From Novipirellula galeiformis (GTDB lineage Bacteria > Planctomycetota > Planctomycetia > Pirellulales > Pirellulaceae): a DNA stretch of 64,000 bases. The position numbers were made by a program, and so were the translations under genes. Below the pieces are notes generated by a model that did not search any database, was not told the origin of the DNA, and was given only the letters and a program-made list of their open reading frames with translations. The DNA lies in assembly GCF_007860095.1 (NCBI RefSeq), contig NZ_SJPT01000007.1:186001-250000 (forward strand), given 5' to 3'. Shown here piece by piece: positions 27,337 to 35,583 of the stretch. Numbering within the stretch: the stretch's first letter is position 1; the number at the start of each line of letters is the position of its first letter.

Positions 27337-28863
27337 TCAGCCAGCGATCCGATACAGCTTCCGCAGCTTTCCGCTTAGGTAACCCATTAGACTGTCGGCG
27401 GAGAGGGGTTTGCCGGTGGCTTTCTCAACCAAGTCATTCCCCGACTCACATTGTCCACGGTGATGAATCCGCTCTCGCAACCATTCCAACAGCGGTGCAA
27501 ACTCACCGCGTGAGAACATCTCCTCGAAGCCGCCCAATTCCGCTTCCGCGGCATCAAACAATTGAGCGCTGGCCAAATTCCCCAACGTGTAGGTCGGGAA
27601 ATAACCGATCAATCCCGCGCTCCAATGAACATCTTGCAACACTCCATCGGCGGCCGAAGGTGCACAAACCCCCAGGTCACTTCGGTAGCGAGCGTCCCAC
27701 GCCTCAGGAAGGTCCTTCACCGACAACGTCCCGGCGATCAATTGTTGTTCAAGATCGAAGCGAATGATGATGTGCAAGTTATAGGTCGCTTCATCCGCTT
27801 CGACGCGAATCAACGAGGGTTGAATTTGGTTGATCGCAAAATGCAATTCATCGAGCGAAACCTCATCGAGCGCCGGCGAAAAGTTGCTTCGTGCGCGCTC
27901 GAACAACCATTGCCAAAACGGCCGACTCCGGCCCACTTGGTTTTCCCACAATCGCGATTGCGATTCATGAATCCCCAGCGAACAGTACGATCCGGGTGGC
28001 AACCCGAACCATTCCGCTCGCAGCCCCTGTTCATACATCCCGTGGCCCGCCTCGTGCAACGTGCCCAACAGCCCGGCGGGAAGCCAGTTTGCATCATAGC
28101 GAGTCAGAATGCGGCAATCTCTCGGCCCCAACGTGGTACAGAACGGATGCGACGTCTCATCAAGTCGCCCGGCTTGGAAATCGAAGCCAACGCGTTCGGC
28201 AACGAAGCGGCTTAAATCGCGTTGTGCGGCAATCGGAAAATCACGCTCCAATAGACTTCGATTCGGCTGGCGCGGCGCTTCGCGAATCGACTCGATCAAT
28301 TCGACCAAGGGCACACGCAAGTCTCGAAAGACTTGATTCAATGGCTCGACTCGTGCATCAGGTTCGTATTCATCCAACAGCGCCTCGTAGGCGGATCGAT
28401 CGGTTCCCTCAGCAATCCGCTGGCCCGCTTCGCGTTTTAAATCAAGGATCTCCGCTAGCGTCTCTTGAAACATGCCAAAATCGTCGGCGCGGCGAGCCGC
28501 ATCCCAACGCTGTTGCCCTTTGACGGTGGCACGCGACGTTCGCTCGACCAAGTCTTGGGGCAGCCGATGGTTGCGTTTCCAATCCCGCAACAACCCACGC
28601 ACCGTCGCGGCGACGTCCCCTGCGGGATCTTCGTGCACAAGATTCTCAGAAAGCGATTGCAGCGTCTCGCCATACTTTGCATCGGTGCGTCGATGATGCA
28701 CCATGCCCCGCAACGTGCTGACCTGAGTGGCACGATAATCCCCGCCTGCGATTGGCATCCCGGTGCGTTCATCCCACTCCAACGTATCCGCAATCGTTTG
28801 CAACAGCATCGCGCCGCGGGCATGCTCGCATACGAACTCAAATTGTTCCTGATTCATTGTCAT
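27337..28863 (-). CDS. M32 family carboxypeptidase (Taq-type)
   Basis: A 508-residue cytosolic metallocarboxypeptidase. The zinc motif HEAGH in GTLHEAGHGMYEQGL is near residue 270 and the third ligand Glu lies in the HESQSRLWEN stretch that follows; DETSHPFC and YDANWLPAGL before it are also typical. M32 enzymes remove most C-terminal residues except proline. The ATG at 28861-28863 is supported by GGAG about seven bases upstream. It is preceded by a 138-bp palindromic element and the AI-2E-type gene on the same strand. Confidence 0.93.
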   Translation of the reverse strand: MTMNQEQFEFVCEHARGAMLLQTIADTLEWDERTGMPIAGGDYRATQVSTLRGMVHHRRTDAKYGETLQSLSENLVHEDPAGDVAATVRGLLRDWKRNHRLPQDLVERTSRATVKGQQRWDAARRADDFGMFQETLAEILDLKREAGQRIAEGTDRSAYEALLDEYEPDARVEPLNQVFRDLRVPLVELIESIREAPRQPNRSLLERDFPIAAQRDLSRFVAERVGFDFQAGRLDETSHPFCTTLGPRDCRILTRYDANWLPAGLLGTLHEAGHGMYEQGLRAEWFGLPPGSYCSLGIHESQSRLWENQVGRSRPFWQWLFERARSNFSPALDEVSLDELHFAINQIQPSLIRVEADEATYNLHIIIRFDLEQQLIAGTLSVKDLPEAWDARYRSDLGVCAPSAADGVLQDVHWSAGLIGYFPTYTLGNLASAQLFDAAEAELGGFEEMFSRGEFAPLLEWLRERIHHRGQCESGNDLVEKATGKPLSADSLMGYLSGKLRKLYRIAG

Positions 28864-28974
28864 CCAAGGCTCCGGTGGTAACGAGTTTCTAAATAAGCGG
28901 CAAAGGTTCCGCAGCGAGGAGACGCAATCACGCTCCCCACGGCGACTTCACCATGATTCAAACGCCATCGTCCG

Positions 28975-29112
28975 CTAAGCGTTAATCAAGTAGGCAGGAG
29001 TCTTTCGGCATATTAGCCGTTTTGGCGTTAGCCACGGTTCCCTCGTTCAACCGGAGCTAACGCCCAAGCGGCTAATGGGATTTCACCCAAGGATTCCTGC
29101 CTACCTGCTTAG
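28975..29112. repeat. 138-bp palindromic dispersed element, copy 2
   Basis: The inverse of the element at 22751-22881. Both share the outer CTGCTTAG/CTAAG ends and inner blocks (TAGCCGTTTTGGCGTTAGCC, CCGGAGCTAACGCCCAAGCG). Its last bases contain the TAA stop codon (29109-29111 on the reverse strand) of the AI-2E-type gene, so the element abuts or was inserted at that gene's end. Confidence 0.85.
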
Positions 29113-30980
29113 TCCCCCGCCGTGTCGGTCATCGCCGTCGCGGTGCTGGTTTCGTCAAGTTCGTGATTCAGGATTTCCAGCAGGGTTTGCAAGAACACGA
29201 CCACCATCGGCCCGACCAAAATTCCGATCGGACCAAACACCTTCACCCCACCGAGCACGCTCAATAAGGCGAACAGCGGATGCAATTGCGATCGCCCATG
29301 CAGCACATAAACCTTGATCACATTGTCGATCGATGAAATCACCAAGGCACCGTAGAGCGCCAGCACAATCGCGGCGGTCCATCGCTGTTCGACCATCCCT
29401 AACCAAACCACACAGGGTACCCACACCGATGCGGCGCCCAAAAACGGCACAAGCGACATCAACGTCGTTGCCAAGAACAACAACACGACCGACTCAAAAC
29501 CAAGCACGTAATAGCCGAGTCCACCGAGGATCCCTTGCACGATCGCGCTGAGCACACTGGCCAACACCACGGCGCGACTGGTGCGATCAAATTCCAACAA
29601 CAATCGTCGCTCGTAATGGTCATCCAGCGGGCTCAGCCGCATCAACGTGCCGATCATCGCCGCGCCATCGATCAGAAAGAAGTAGACCGCGATCACCAGG
29701 ACCAACAAGCCCACGACAATTTTGCCCAAATAATTCCCCGTCGCACTGGTCAAACTGACAAATCGTGGCTGCAACGACTCGCGTCCTCGACTCAACAAAC
29801 TCTTGAAATCCTCGGCGCTGGGGTTAGCGATCAAACGCACCTGGCTTCTCAACGTGCCGCCCAATAAGGTTTGCATCCACGAGCGAATCGCAGCGGAGGC
29901 GATCACACTTTGCCGATGAAATTGTTCCTCCACGTTCAATCGCTCCAGCGACGTGGCCCCCGGTTCCAGCACCCCAGACGGCTCGGCGGGGTCGTTAGTG
30001 GGCTCGGCGGCGGAGTCGTTAATGGAGTCGCTTGCGGGGTCATCCGTTTCCGCGTGGTCCATTGCGGCAAGCGATTTTGGCATTGCGGCACGCGAATCGG
30101 CGGTGGCCACCGCCGAAGCGTCAGCCAGGCGGGGTGGTGCACCGTCTTGGCCAGCTTCTCGCTGCAGCGAATTTTCGAGTTCGTCCAGTCGCGCGATCGC
30201 GATATCCGCGGCGGCCGCGGCGGTCACCGGCCCGTCCACCTCTGCCTGTAAATGCCCGACTAATGCCTTCGCCTCGGCAATATTCTGTAATATTTCCTCA
30301 CGATTCTCAGACGGTTCTACGATGTCCGACCACTCCTGTAAAAACACTGCCATCGGTGTCTCCGGATTGAGTGCACCAAGGCGATCCCGGGAAAGGTTCG
30401 ATTCGTCCAACGAGTCGGTGAGTTCGTCCAGACGACGGAATTTTTCCGCATGCGGTAATGAAATGCCAAATTGATCGCGAGCACGATCGAGCGCTGCGGT
30501 CAAATCATTGAAGTTCATCTGGCTGACCATCGCCGTGAATTGACTGGTCGCGACCGATAACACCACCGTGATCGGCAGCAACACCATCATCAAGATCATC
30601 AAGGTCGTCGAGGCAGCGGCCAGACGGGGTTTACCACCGCTTTGGCGATAAATCCAATCGTGGACCGGACGAAAGATCACCACTAACAGGGCAGCCAGGA
30701 ATAACGGGACAAAGAACCCCGCCATCACCTTGTAGAACAGCGCTCCGACCGCGAATATACCGAGCAACAGCATCAGCACCGATAAAATCCGCGACAGCGA
30801 TGGCAGCCGCTCCAGCAGTGCTTTGGGCGTCGCCGTCGTGCGCGGCGCAGTCGATGACGAATCGGTCCCGCTCGATTCGCTCGGCTCCCCCGCCGGTTCG
30901 GCTCGCGCCGAAGAAGCGGTGGAGGAGGAAGCGGTTTGCGGGGACGGTGAAGTGCTGTTTTTTGTACGACGTTTTGTCAT
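29109..30980 (-). CDS. AI-2E family membrane protein with large insert
   Basis: A 623-residue membrane protein of the AI-2E/YdiK/PerM family. The N-terminus is a disordered Ser/Thr/Pro-rich tail (1-50), then the typical first helices (FVPLFLAALLVVIFRPVHDW). A long non-membrane region of about 230 residues (about 165-395), rich in Ala, Asp and Pro, comes before the second half with GKIVVGLLVLVIAVYFFLID, GLGYYVLGFESVVLL and the conserved GVKVFGPIGILVGPM. Relatives export small molecules or act as Na+(Li+)/H+ antiporters. The central insert is much longer than usual and may be an extracytoplasmic domain. The stop codon lies inside a repeat element. Confidence 0.85.
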   Translation of the reverse strand: MTKRRTKNSTSPSPQTASSSTASSARAEPAGEPSESSGTDSSSTAPRTTATPKALLERLPSLSRILSVLMLLLGIFAVGALFYKVMAGFFVPLFLAALLVVIFRPVHDWIYRQSGGKPRLAAASTTLMILMMVLLPITVVLSVATSQFTAMVSQMNFNDLTAALDRARDQFGISLPHAEKFRRLDELTDSLDESNLSRDRLGALNPETPMAVFLQEWSDIVEPSENREEILQNIAEAKALVGHLQAEVDGPVTAAAAADIAIARLDELENSLQREAGQDGAPPRLADASAVATADSRAAMPKSLAAMDHAETDDPASDSINDSAAEPTNDPAEPSGVLEPGATSLERLNVEEQFHRQSVIASAAIRSWMQTLLGGTLRSQVRLIANPSAEDFKSLLSRGRESLQPRFVSLTSATGNYLGKIVVGLLVLVIAVYFFLIDGAAMIGTLMRLSPLDDHYERRLLLEFDRTSRAVVLASVLSAIVQGILGGLGYYVLGFESVVLLFLATTLMSLVPFLGAASVWVPCVVWLGMVEQRWTAAIVLALYGALVISSIDNVIKVYVLHGRSQLHPLFALLSVLGGVKVFGPIGILVGPMVVVFLQTLLEILNHELDETSTATAMTDTAGD

Positions 30981-31159
30981 CGCGCCTACTCGGCCTTGGG
31001 GTTAGGAATCGCGGGAGTTTTTTTTCCGCAGTCCGATTGCCAACCAATGGGTCGCAACCTGACGCGTTGAGGGGATCGTTTCCGACTCGGATCGTGTCCG
31101 ATTGTGAAGCATCGCCTTCGCAATGGATAGACGGATCCATCGTTATCGAGAGAATCGCA

Positions 31160-32341
31160 GTGCCTGAGCCCAACGGAACGTCGCAACCGCGCCCCACCGC
31201 GATGCCGCCGACATCGGATCCTGAACCCACGATGCCGCCGACCTATGCCCGCAAACGCAGCCGACGCAAACTCGCCATACGAATTGTCAAGGCGTTGATC
31301 GCCATCGCCGTCATCGTGGGATTGGGGTTCACCGTGCGTTCGGCCGCCCAACAATGGCACAGCGAACGAGAACGTGTGGTCACCCAAATCGAGCAGATTG
31401 ACTCGCGATTAGCCGCGTCCTCCACCGCGGATGCCCCCACCGCGGGTGAACGAACCTTACTCGCTCAGCAACGCCAAGCACTTCGTCACAGCATCCCCAC
31501 GTGGTCAAACATCGGCTGGATCCCCATCGGCATCGCCGCACTGCTGTATGGAGCGGGAACGCTGATTTCCGGCATGGTTTTACGAGCTTGGCTATCGGTA
31601 CTTGGCTACCAACCGCCGCTTGCACTCGTCCTCGCATCTCAAACGCTGGGGCATGTCGGCAAGTACGTGCCCGGCAAAGCGATGGTGGTGGTGCTGCGCG
31701 CCGGAGTCCTGGGCCGGTCATCGGTTCCCCTCATGCCTGCGACCATCGGGGTGTTTTTGGAAACCTTTATGATGATGGCTGTCGGTGCGACGGTGGCCGG
31801 CGTCGTGATCTCCACGTTGCCGGTGCCACCGTGGATGATCCTCGCGGCAGCCGGTGGTGCCATCCTGGCCAGCATTCCCACACTTCCACCGGTGCTTCAG
31901 ATTGTGACCACGCGGTTGATGGATCGTCAATCAAGTCTAGGAAGCCATGCTTGGTTGGCCTGTGCCAAAGGCTGGGCGTGGTCGATCGTTTCATGGATCA
32001 TGATCGGCGGTTCGTTCGCAATGATCGTGACCGCAATTCCCACCTCGGCTCCCCCTGAATCGGCCGCTCGGTTGTTGGCGATTGCGACCGCGTCGATCTC
32101 GCTGGCGATGGTCATCGGGTTTGCCTCGCTGTTACCCGGCGGTGCGGGGGTGCGTGAATTGGTACTGACCACGATCCTTGGATTGGTGACCGGACCGACC
32201 CATGCGTTGCTCGCCGCGATCTTGGCGCGGTTGGTGTTTATCGTGGTGGAATGCGTGCTCGCGATGATGGCGTGGTGCTACCTGCACTCTCGTTTTGCTC
32301 CCAAGCCCCTTTCCCCGGCTCCAGCGGTCCCCCCGGCTTGA
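31160..32341 (+). CDS. LPG-synthase/flippase-like membrane protein (UPF0104)
   Basis: About 393 residues from a GTG at 31160 (an ATG at 31202 or 31232 is also possible). A short Pro-rich cytoplasmic tail leads to about eight membrane helices with the family signatures SQTLGHVGKYVPGKAMVVV and LLPGGAGVRELVLTTILG. Relatives form the flippase half of lysyl-phosphatidylglycerol synthase (MprF) or help make or move glycolipids. A coiled segment near residues 75-105 (ERVVTQIEQIDSRLAAS) lies between the first two helices. The gene lies 299 bases before a GT2 gene on the same strand, suggesting joint work in making a polyprenyl- or lipid-linked sugar. The substrate is unknown. Confidence 0.8.
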   Translation: MPEPNGTSQPRPTAMPPTSDPEPTMPPTYARKRSRRKLAIRIVKALIAIAVIVGLGFTVRSAAQQWHSERERVVTQIEQIDSRLAASSTADAPTAGERTLLAQQRQALRHSIPTWSNIGWIPIGIAALLYGAGTLISGMVLRAWLSVLGYQPPLALVLASQTLGHVGKYVPGKAMVVVLRAGVLGRSSVPLMPATIGVFLETFMMMAVGATVAGVVISTLPVPPWMILAAAGGAILASIPTLPPVLQIVTTRLMDRQSSLGSHAWLACAKGWAWSIVSWIMIGGSFAMIVTAIPTSAPPESAARLLAIATASISLAMVIGFASLLPGGAGVRELVLTTILGLVTGPTHALLAAILARLVFIVVECVLAMMAWCYLHSRFAPKPLSPAPAVPPA

Positions 32342-32640
32342 ACCGCGACTCTCACTCGCCCGCGGCCGCCCCAACCCACTGGGGCAAGAAGTCCCCCTTC
32401 ACCACGTAAAAAACCGCTCTTTTCAGCAAGATTCGCTGGGAATTTCGCGGTCGATGCCCCGGTTTTCGCAACCCCGCAGTCCCATGGATAGCAAACCACC
32501 TACTAGGTAGAGTGCTCTTACTTCCCCTCCAACCACACAAACCAACGACTAGACTTGGCTTGGATTATGCTTAGCGTTCGTCCCACGCCCGTTAGGCTTC
32601 GCCCCGTTCCGCTCCCGCCTTCCCGTTAACGAGAACTCCG
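32342..32640. other. Intergenic region between flippase-like and GT2 genes
   Basis: About 300 bases. No gene or hairpin with a T-run is clear. The final 20 bases, ending AACGAGAACTCCG before the TTG at 32641, offer only a weak GAGA ribosome binding site. Confidence 0.4.
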
Positions 32641-33618
32641 TTGTCTTCTCCCAGCGTCTCCTTTGTCATTCCGGTATTTGACGAAAGCGAATCCTTAATC
32701 GCGTTGCATTCGGCGATCCGTGAAGTTTGCGAAGTGCAATCGATCGATCGACAAATCATTTATGTTGACGATGGTTCTCGCGACGATTCGTGGCAGGTGA
32801 TCGAGCAAATCGCGGCCGAGGACGCCTCGTGTTGCGCGATCAAATTGCGGCGCAATTTTGGTAAGGCCGCGGCCTTATCCGCTGGCTTTGAAACCGCCAC
32901 CGGTGACATCGTGATCACGATGGACGCCGATCTCCAAGATGATCCCAAAGAGATCCCACGGTTTCTTGAGCAACTCGCCTCGGGATGCGATGTCGTCAGC
33001 GGTTGGAAACGCGTCCGACACGACCCTTGGCACAAAGTATTCCCTAGCCGCGTCTTCAATTGGCTCGTCAGCCGGATGACCGGCGTTCACCTTCACGATC
33101 ACAATTGCGGATTCAAGGCGTATCGTCGCGAGATCTTTGACGAAGTCAAACTTTATGGGGAACTGCATCGCTTTGTCCCGGTGCTCTCGGCCGCCAAAGG
33201 ATGGCGAGTTGGTGAGATCGAAGTGGAACATCACGCCCGAAAATTTGGCCATTCCAAATACGGCGTGTCGCGGTTGATCAAAGGTTTTTTGGACTTGATG
33301 ACGATCTACTTTTTGACCGGCTATTCGGGACGGCCCCTGCACTTGATCGGGACCGCCGGAATGCTGTTCTTCACCACCGGCGGCTTGGGCATCGTCGGTT
33401 TATCAGCATGGTGGGTCCTCAGCCGGTTGAGCGAGTCGATCGACGTCCTGCATTTGCACGAGACCGCGATTTTCTATTACTGCATTGTCGCGGTGCTGTT
33501 GGGCGCCCAATTCTTGCTCGCCGGTCTGCTGGCCGAGCTAATTGTCTCGCTCTCGCGCGATACCAACACGCCTTATTGCGTTGCCAAACGCATTGGGGGT
33601 CAGCACACGAAGCCCTAA
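32641..33618 (+). CDS. GT2 family glycosyltransferase (DPM1/GtrB-like)
   Basis: A 325-residue protein that begins at a TTG codon. The catalytic GT2 domain (VSFVIPVFDESESLI; YVDDGSRDDSW; ITMDADLQDDPKEIP with the metal-binding Asp pair) occupies residues 1-235 and two C-terminal membrane helices follow (LIGTAGMLFFTTGGLGIVG; FYYCIVAVLLGAQFLLAGLL). This is the layout of polyprenyl-phosphate sugar transferases such as dolichyl-phosphate mannose synthase and GtrB. It probably attaches a sugar to undecaprenyl phosphate for later transfer by a GT-C enzyme; such a candidate is two genes downstream. Confidence 0.9.
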   Translation: MSSPSVSFVIPVFDESESLIALHSAIREVCEVQSIDRQIIYVDDGSRDDSWQVIEQIAAEDASCCAIKLRRNFGKAAALSAGFETATGDIVITMDADLQDDPKEIPRFLEQLASGCDVVSGWKRVRHDPWHKVFPSRVFNWLVSRMTGVHLHDHNCGFKAYRREIFDEVKLYGELHRFVPVLSAAKGWRVGEIEVEHHARKFGHSKYGVSRLIKGFLDLMTIYFLTGYSGRPLHLIGTAGMLFFTTGGLGIVGLSAWWVLSRLSESIDVLHLHETAIFYYCIVAVLLGAQFLLAGLLAELIVSLSRDTNTPYCVAKRIGGQHTKP

Positions 33619-33705
33619 TTCACTCCATTCGCCCCGCCCCAGGGCGGGTGGTCCCCAAACGACGGGCTAATGCTTCGTCTAGCCTCGGACTTGGAGTTGA
33701 AGCTA

Positions 33706-33768
33706 TTAGCCGCTTTGGCGTTAGCCACGGTTCTGTCGCTAAAACCGTGGCTAACGCCAAACGGCTAA
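33706..33768. repeat. 63-bp palindrome related to the dispersed element
   Basis: TTAGCCGCTTTGGCGTTAGC (33706-33725) faces GCTAACGCCAAACGGCTAA (33750-33768); with the inner CACGGTT/AACCGTG pair these form a near-perfect hairpin. Sequence is shared with the inner blocks of the elements at 22.8 and 29.0 kb. This copy lacks the outer CTAAGCAG ends. It lies between the GT2 gene and the membrane protein gene. Confidence 0.85.
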
Positions 33769-33877
33769 CCCCAAAAGTAAAGTTTGACGCAGCACTAGCC
33801 CCAAACCATGGGCTGGCCGCGAACCACCCCCCGACGTTCCCCGCTCCCTTGAACCCATCCGCCCTCCGACGACTGTG

Positions 33878-35479
33878 ATGCATAAAGACACGCAAGAACG
33901 AAAGAAACGTCGTACCGCCTACCTGCTATTGATCCTGATTGGATTGTCAATCGCCGCGGGCCGCATCGCCACCGTGACCAGCCGTGAAGGGGATACCGCC
34001 TTTCTCAGCGCAAACGATCGCAGTCGCTGGTGCACCGTGGCAGCTCTGGTCGAGGATGGGACTTACGAAATCGATCGTCAAATCGCCATCAAAGGCCTTA
34101 AAAATCGCACCCCTTGGAACACGATCGACAAGGTGCGTCATCGAGGCAGCGATGGCAAACTTCATTACTACAGCAGCAAACCACCGCTATTCCCCACGCT
34201 TGTCGCCGGAGTTTACTTCGTCGTCCATAGCGTGCTCCATTTATCGATGTCCGAGCACCCGATTTATGCCACGCGCATCGTGTTGATGTTAGTGAACCTG
34301 CCGCTGTTGGCGTTATTCTATGTTTGTACAATCGGGACGATCGAACGCGTTTGCGGCAATGCCTGGGCTCGACAATCGCTGGCCCTGGCGATCGTGTTTG
34401 GAACGATGTTGTTGCCGTTTTCGATGACGCTGAACAATCACTTGGTGGCCGCCGCCTTTACGGCGCTGACCTTGTGGATCTACCTATCGGCCTGTGAGAA
34501 ATTGGATGACGCGATCACGGGCAGCTCCACCGTGGTGCCCTATGGTTGGTATTTTTTAGCCGGACTCGCCGCTGCCTTCACCGCAGCAAATGAACTGCCC
34601 GCCTTGTCAATGTTGGTGCTCTGGTTCGTCTTATTCGTTTGGATCGACCTCCGCGCACTGATCCCTTTCCTGGCCGGGATCGTCGTGATTGCCATCGGCT
34701 TCTTTGGAACCAATGTGGTGGCCCACGGCAGCCTGCGTCCCCCCTATGCCCATCGAGGCAATGGGGATTTGATTACCGAAATCGATGCGTCGCTTGATGC
34801 ACTTCCCCACGAACAAATCCAGCGTGCCCTGGTCGAACGGACGTTGATCCAACCCACGCAAACGATCGTGGTCAAGCCATCGGATGAAGCGGGGCGGTGG
34901 AGCGTTCGCAGCGACGACGACCAACTCTTTTCGTTAACCCAAACCACCGCCGGTCTCTGGGCACTGCATTTCTGGGACGACTGGTACGAATACCCTAATA
35001 GCTATTGGCAAGAAGGGCGTCGGCGCGGCGTCGATCGTGGCGAACCCTCGCGACTCGTCTATTTCTTAAATATGACGGTCGGCCATCACGGCATCTTCTC
35101 CATTACCCCTATCTTCCTTTTGCTACCATGGGGACTCGTCCAAGGTCTGTCGAGGGGACCGCATGATTTCCGACGATTTACCTTGGCGGTGTTGATCGCC
35201 AGTGTCACCTGTTTGCTGTTCTACTTAGCGCGGCCCATGATTGACCGCAATTATGGGGGCGTTAGCTGCTGCTTCCGCTGGGTGGTGTGGTTCACTCCGC
35301 TGTGGCTCGTTTTGCTAGCACCCACCCTTGACCAGCTTGCCGAAACTGCCAGGGGACGTGGGATCTTCCACGCCATGATAGCGTTGAGCGTCTTTTCCGT
35401 CTCGACCGCACTCAACACGCCTTGGCAATCCCCGTGGATCTACCAGTTCTGGTCGTTTTTGGGCTGGCTCGGCAACTAA
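33878..35479 (+). CDS. Polytopic membrane protein, GT-C glycosyltransferase-like
   Basis: About 533 residues with roughly ten to eleven membrane helices. An acidic loop after the first helix (SREGDTAFLSANDRSRW) resembles the Asp-bearing first loop of GT-C glycosyltransferases of the ArnT/PMT kind; a second extracytoplasmic loop holds YSSKPPLFPTLVAGVY. The helices LLLILIGLSIAAG, LVNLPLLALFYVC and FLAGIVVIAIGFFG are clear. Such enzymes transfer sugars from polyprenyl phosphate to proteins or lipids, which would suit the GT2 gene upstream. The assignment is inferred from topology and context, not from a firm signature. ATG 33878 is preferred over GTG 33875. Confidence 0.6.
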   Translation: MHKDTQERKKRRTAYLLLILIGLSIAAGRIATVTSREGDTAFLSANDRSRWCTVAALVEDGTYEIDRQIAIKGLKNRTPWNTIDKVRHRGSDGKLHYYSSKPPLFPTLVAGVYFVVHSVLHLSMSEHPIYATRIVLMLVNLPLLALFYVCTIGTIERVCGNAWARQSLALAIVFGTMLLPFSMTLNNHLVAAAFTALTLWIYLSACEKLDDAITGSSTVVPYGWYFLAGLAAAFTAANELPALSMLVLWFVLFVWIDLRALIPFLAGIVVIAIGFFGTNVVAHGSLRPPYAHRGNGDLITEIDASLDALPHEQIQRALVERTLIQPTQTIVVKPSDEAGRWSVRSDDDQLFSLTQTTAGLWALHFWDDWYEYPNSYWQEGRRRGVDRGEPSRLVYFLNMTVGHHGIFSITPIFLLLPWGLVQGLSRGPHDFRRFTLAVLIASVTCLLFYLARPMIDRNYGGVSCCFRWVVWFTPLWLVLLAPTLDQLAETARGRGIFHAMIALSVFSVSTALNTPWQSPWIYQFWSFLGWLGN

Positions 35480-35583
35480 GCCTAGGACTAGTATCGCGGC
35501 TGTTTTCCCTCGCAATCGACAGCGTTTTGAGCGACTCGATCGAGGGATAATCGACACCCCTGGTACCGCACAGGCGTTCGCGA

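Noticed and set aside
30800-31159. N-terminal extension of the flippase-like gene
   Set aside because: The extension overlaps the AI-2E family gene on the other strand and lacks domain similarity; a GTG at 31160 or an ATG at 31202 is more likely.
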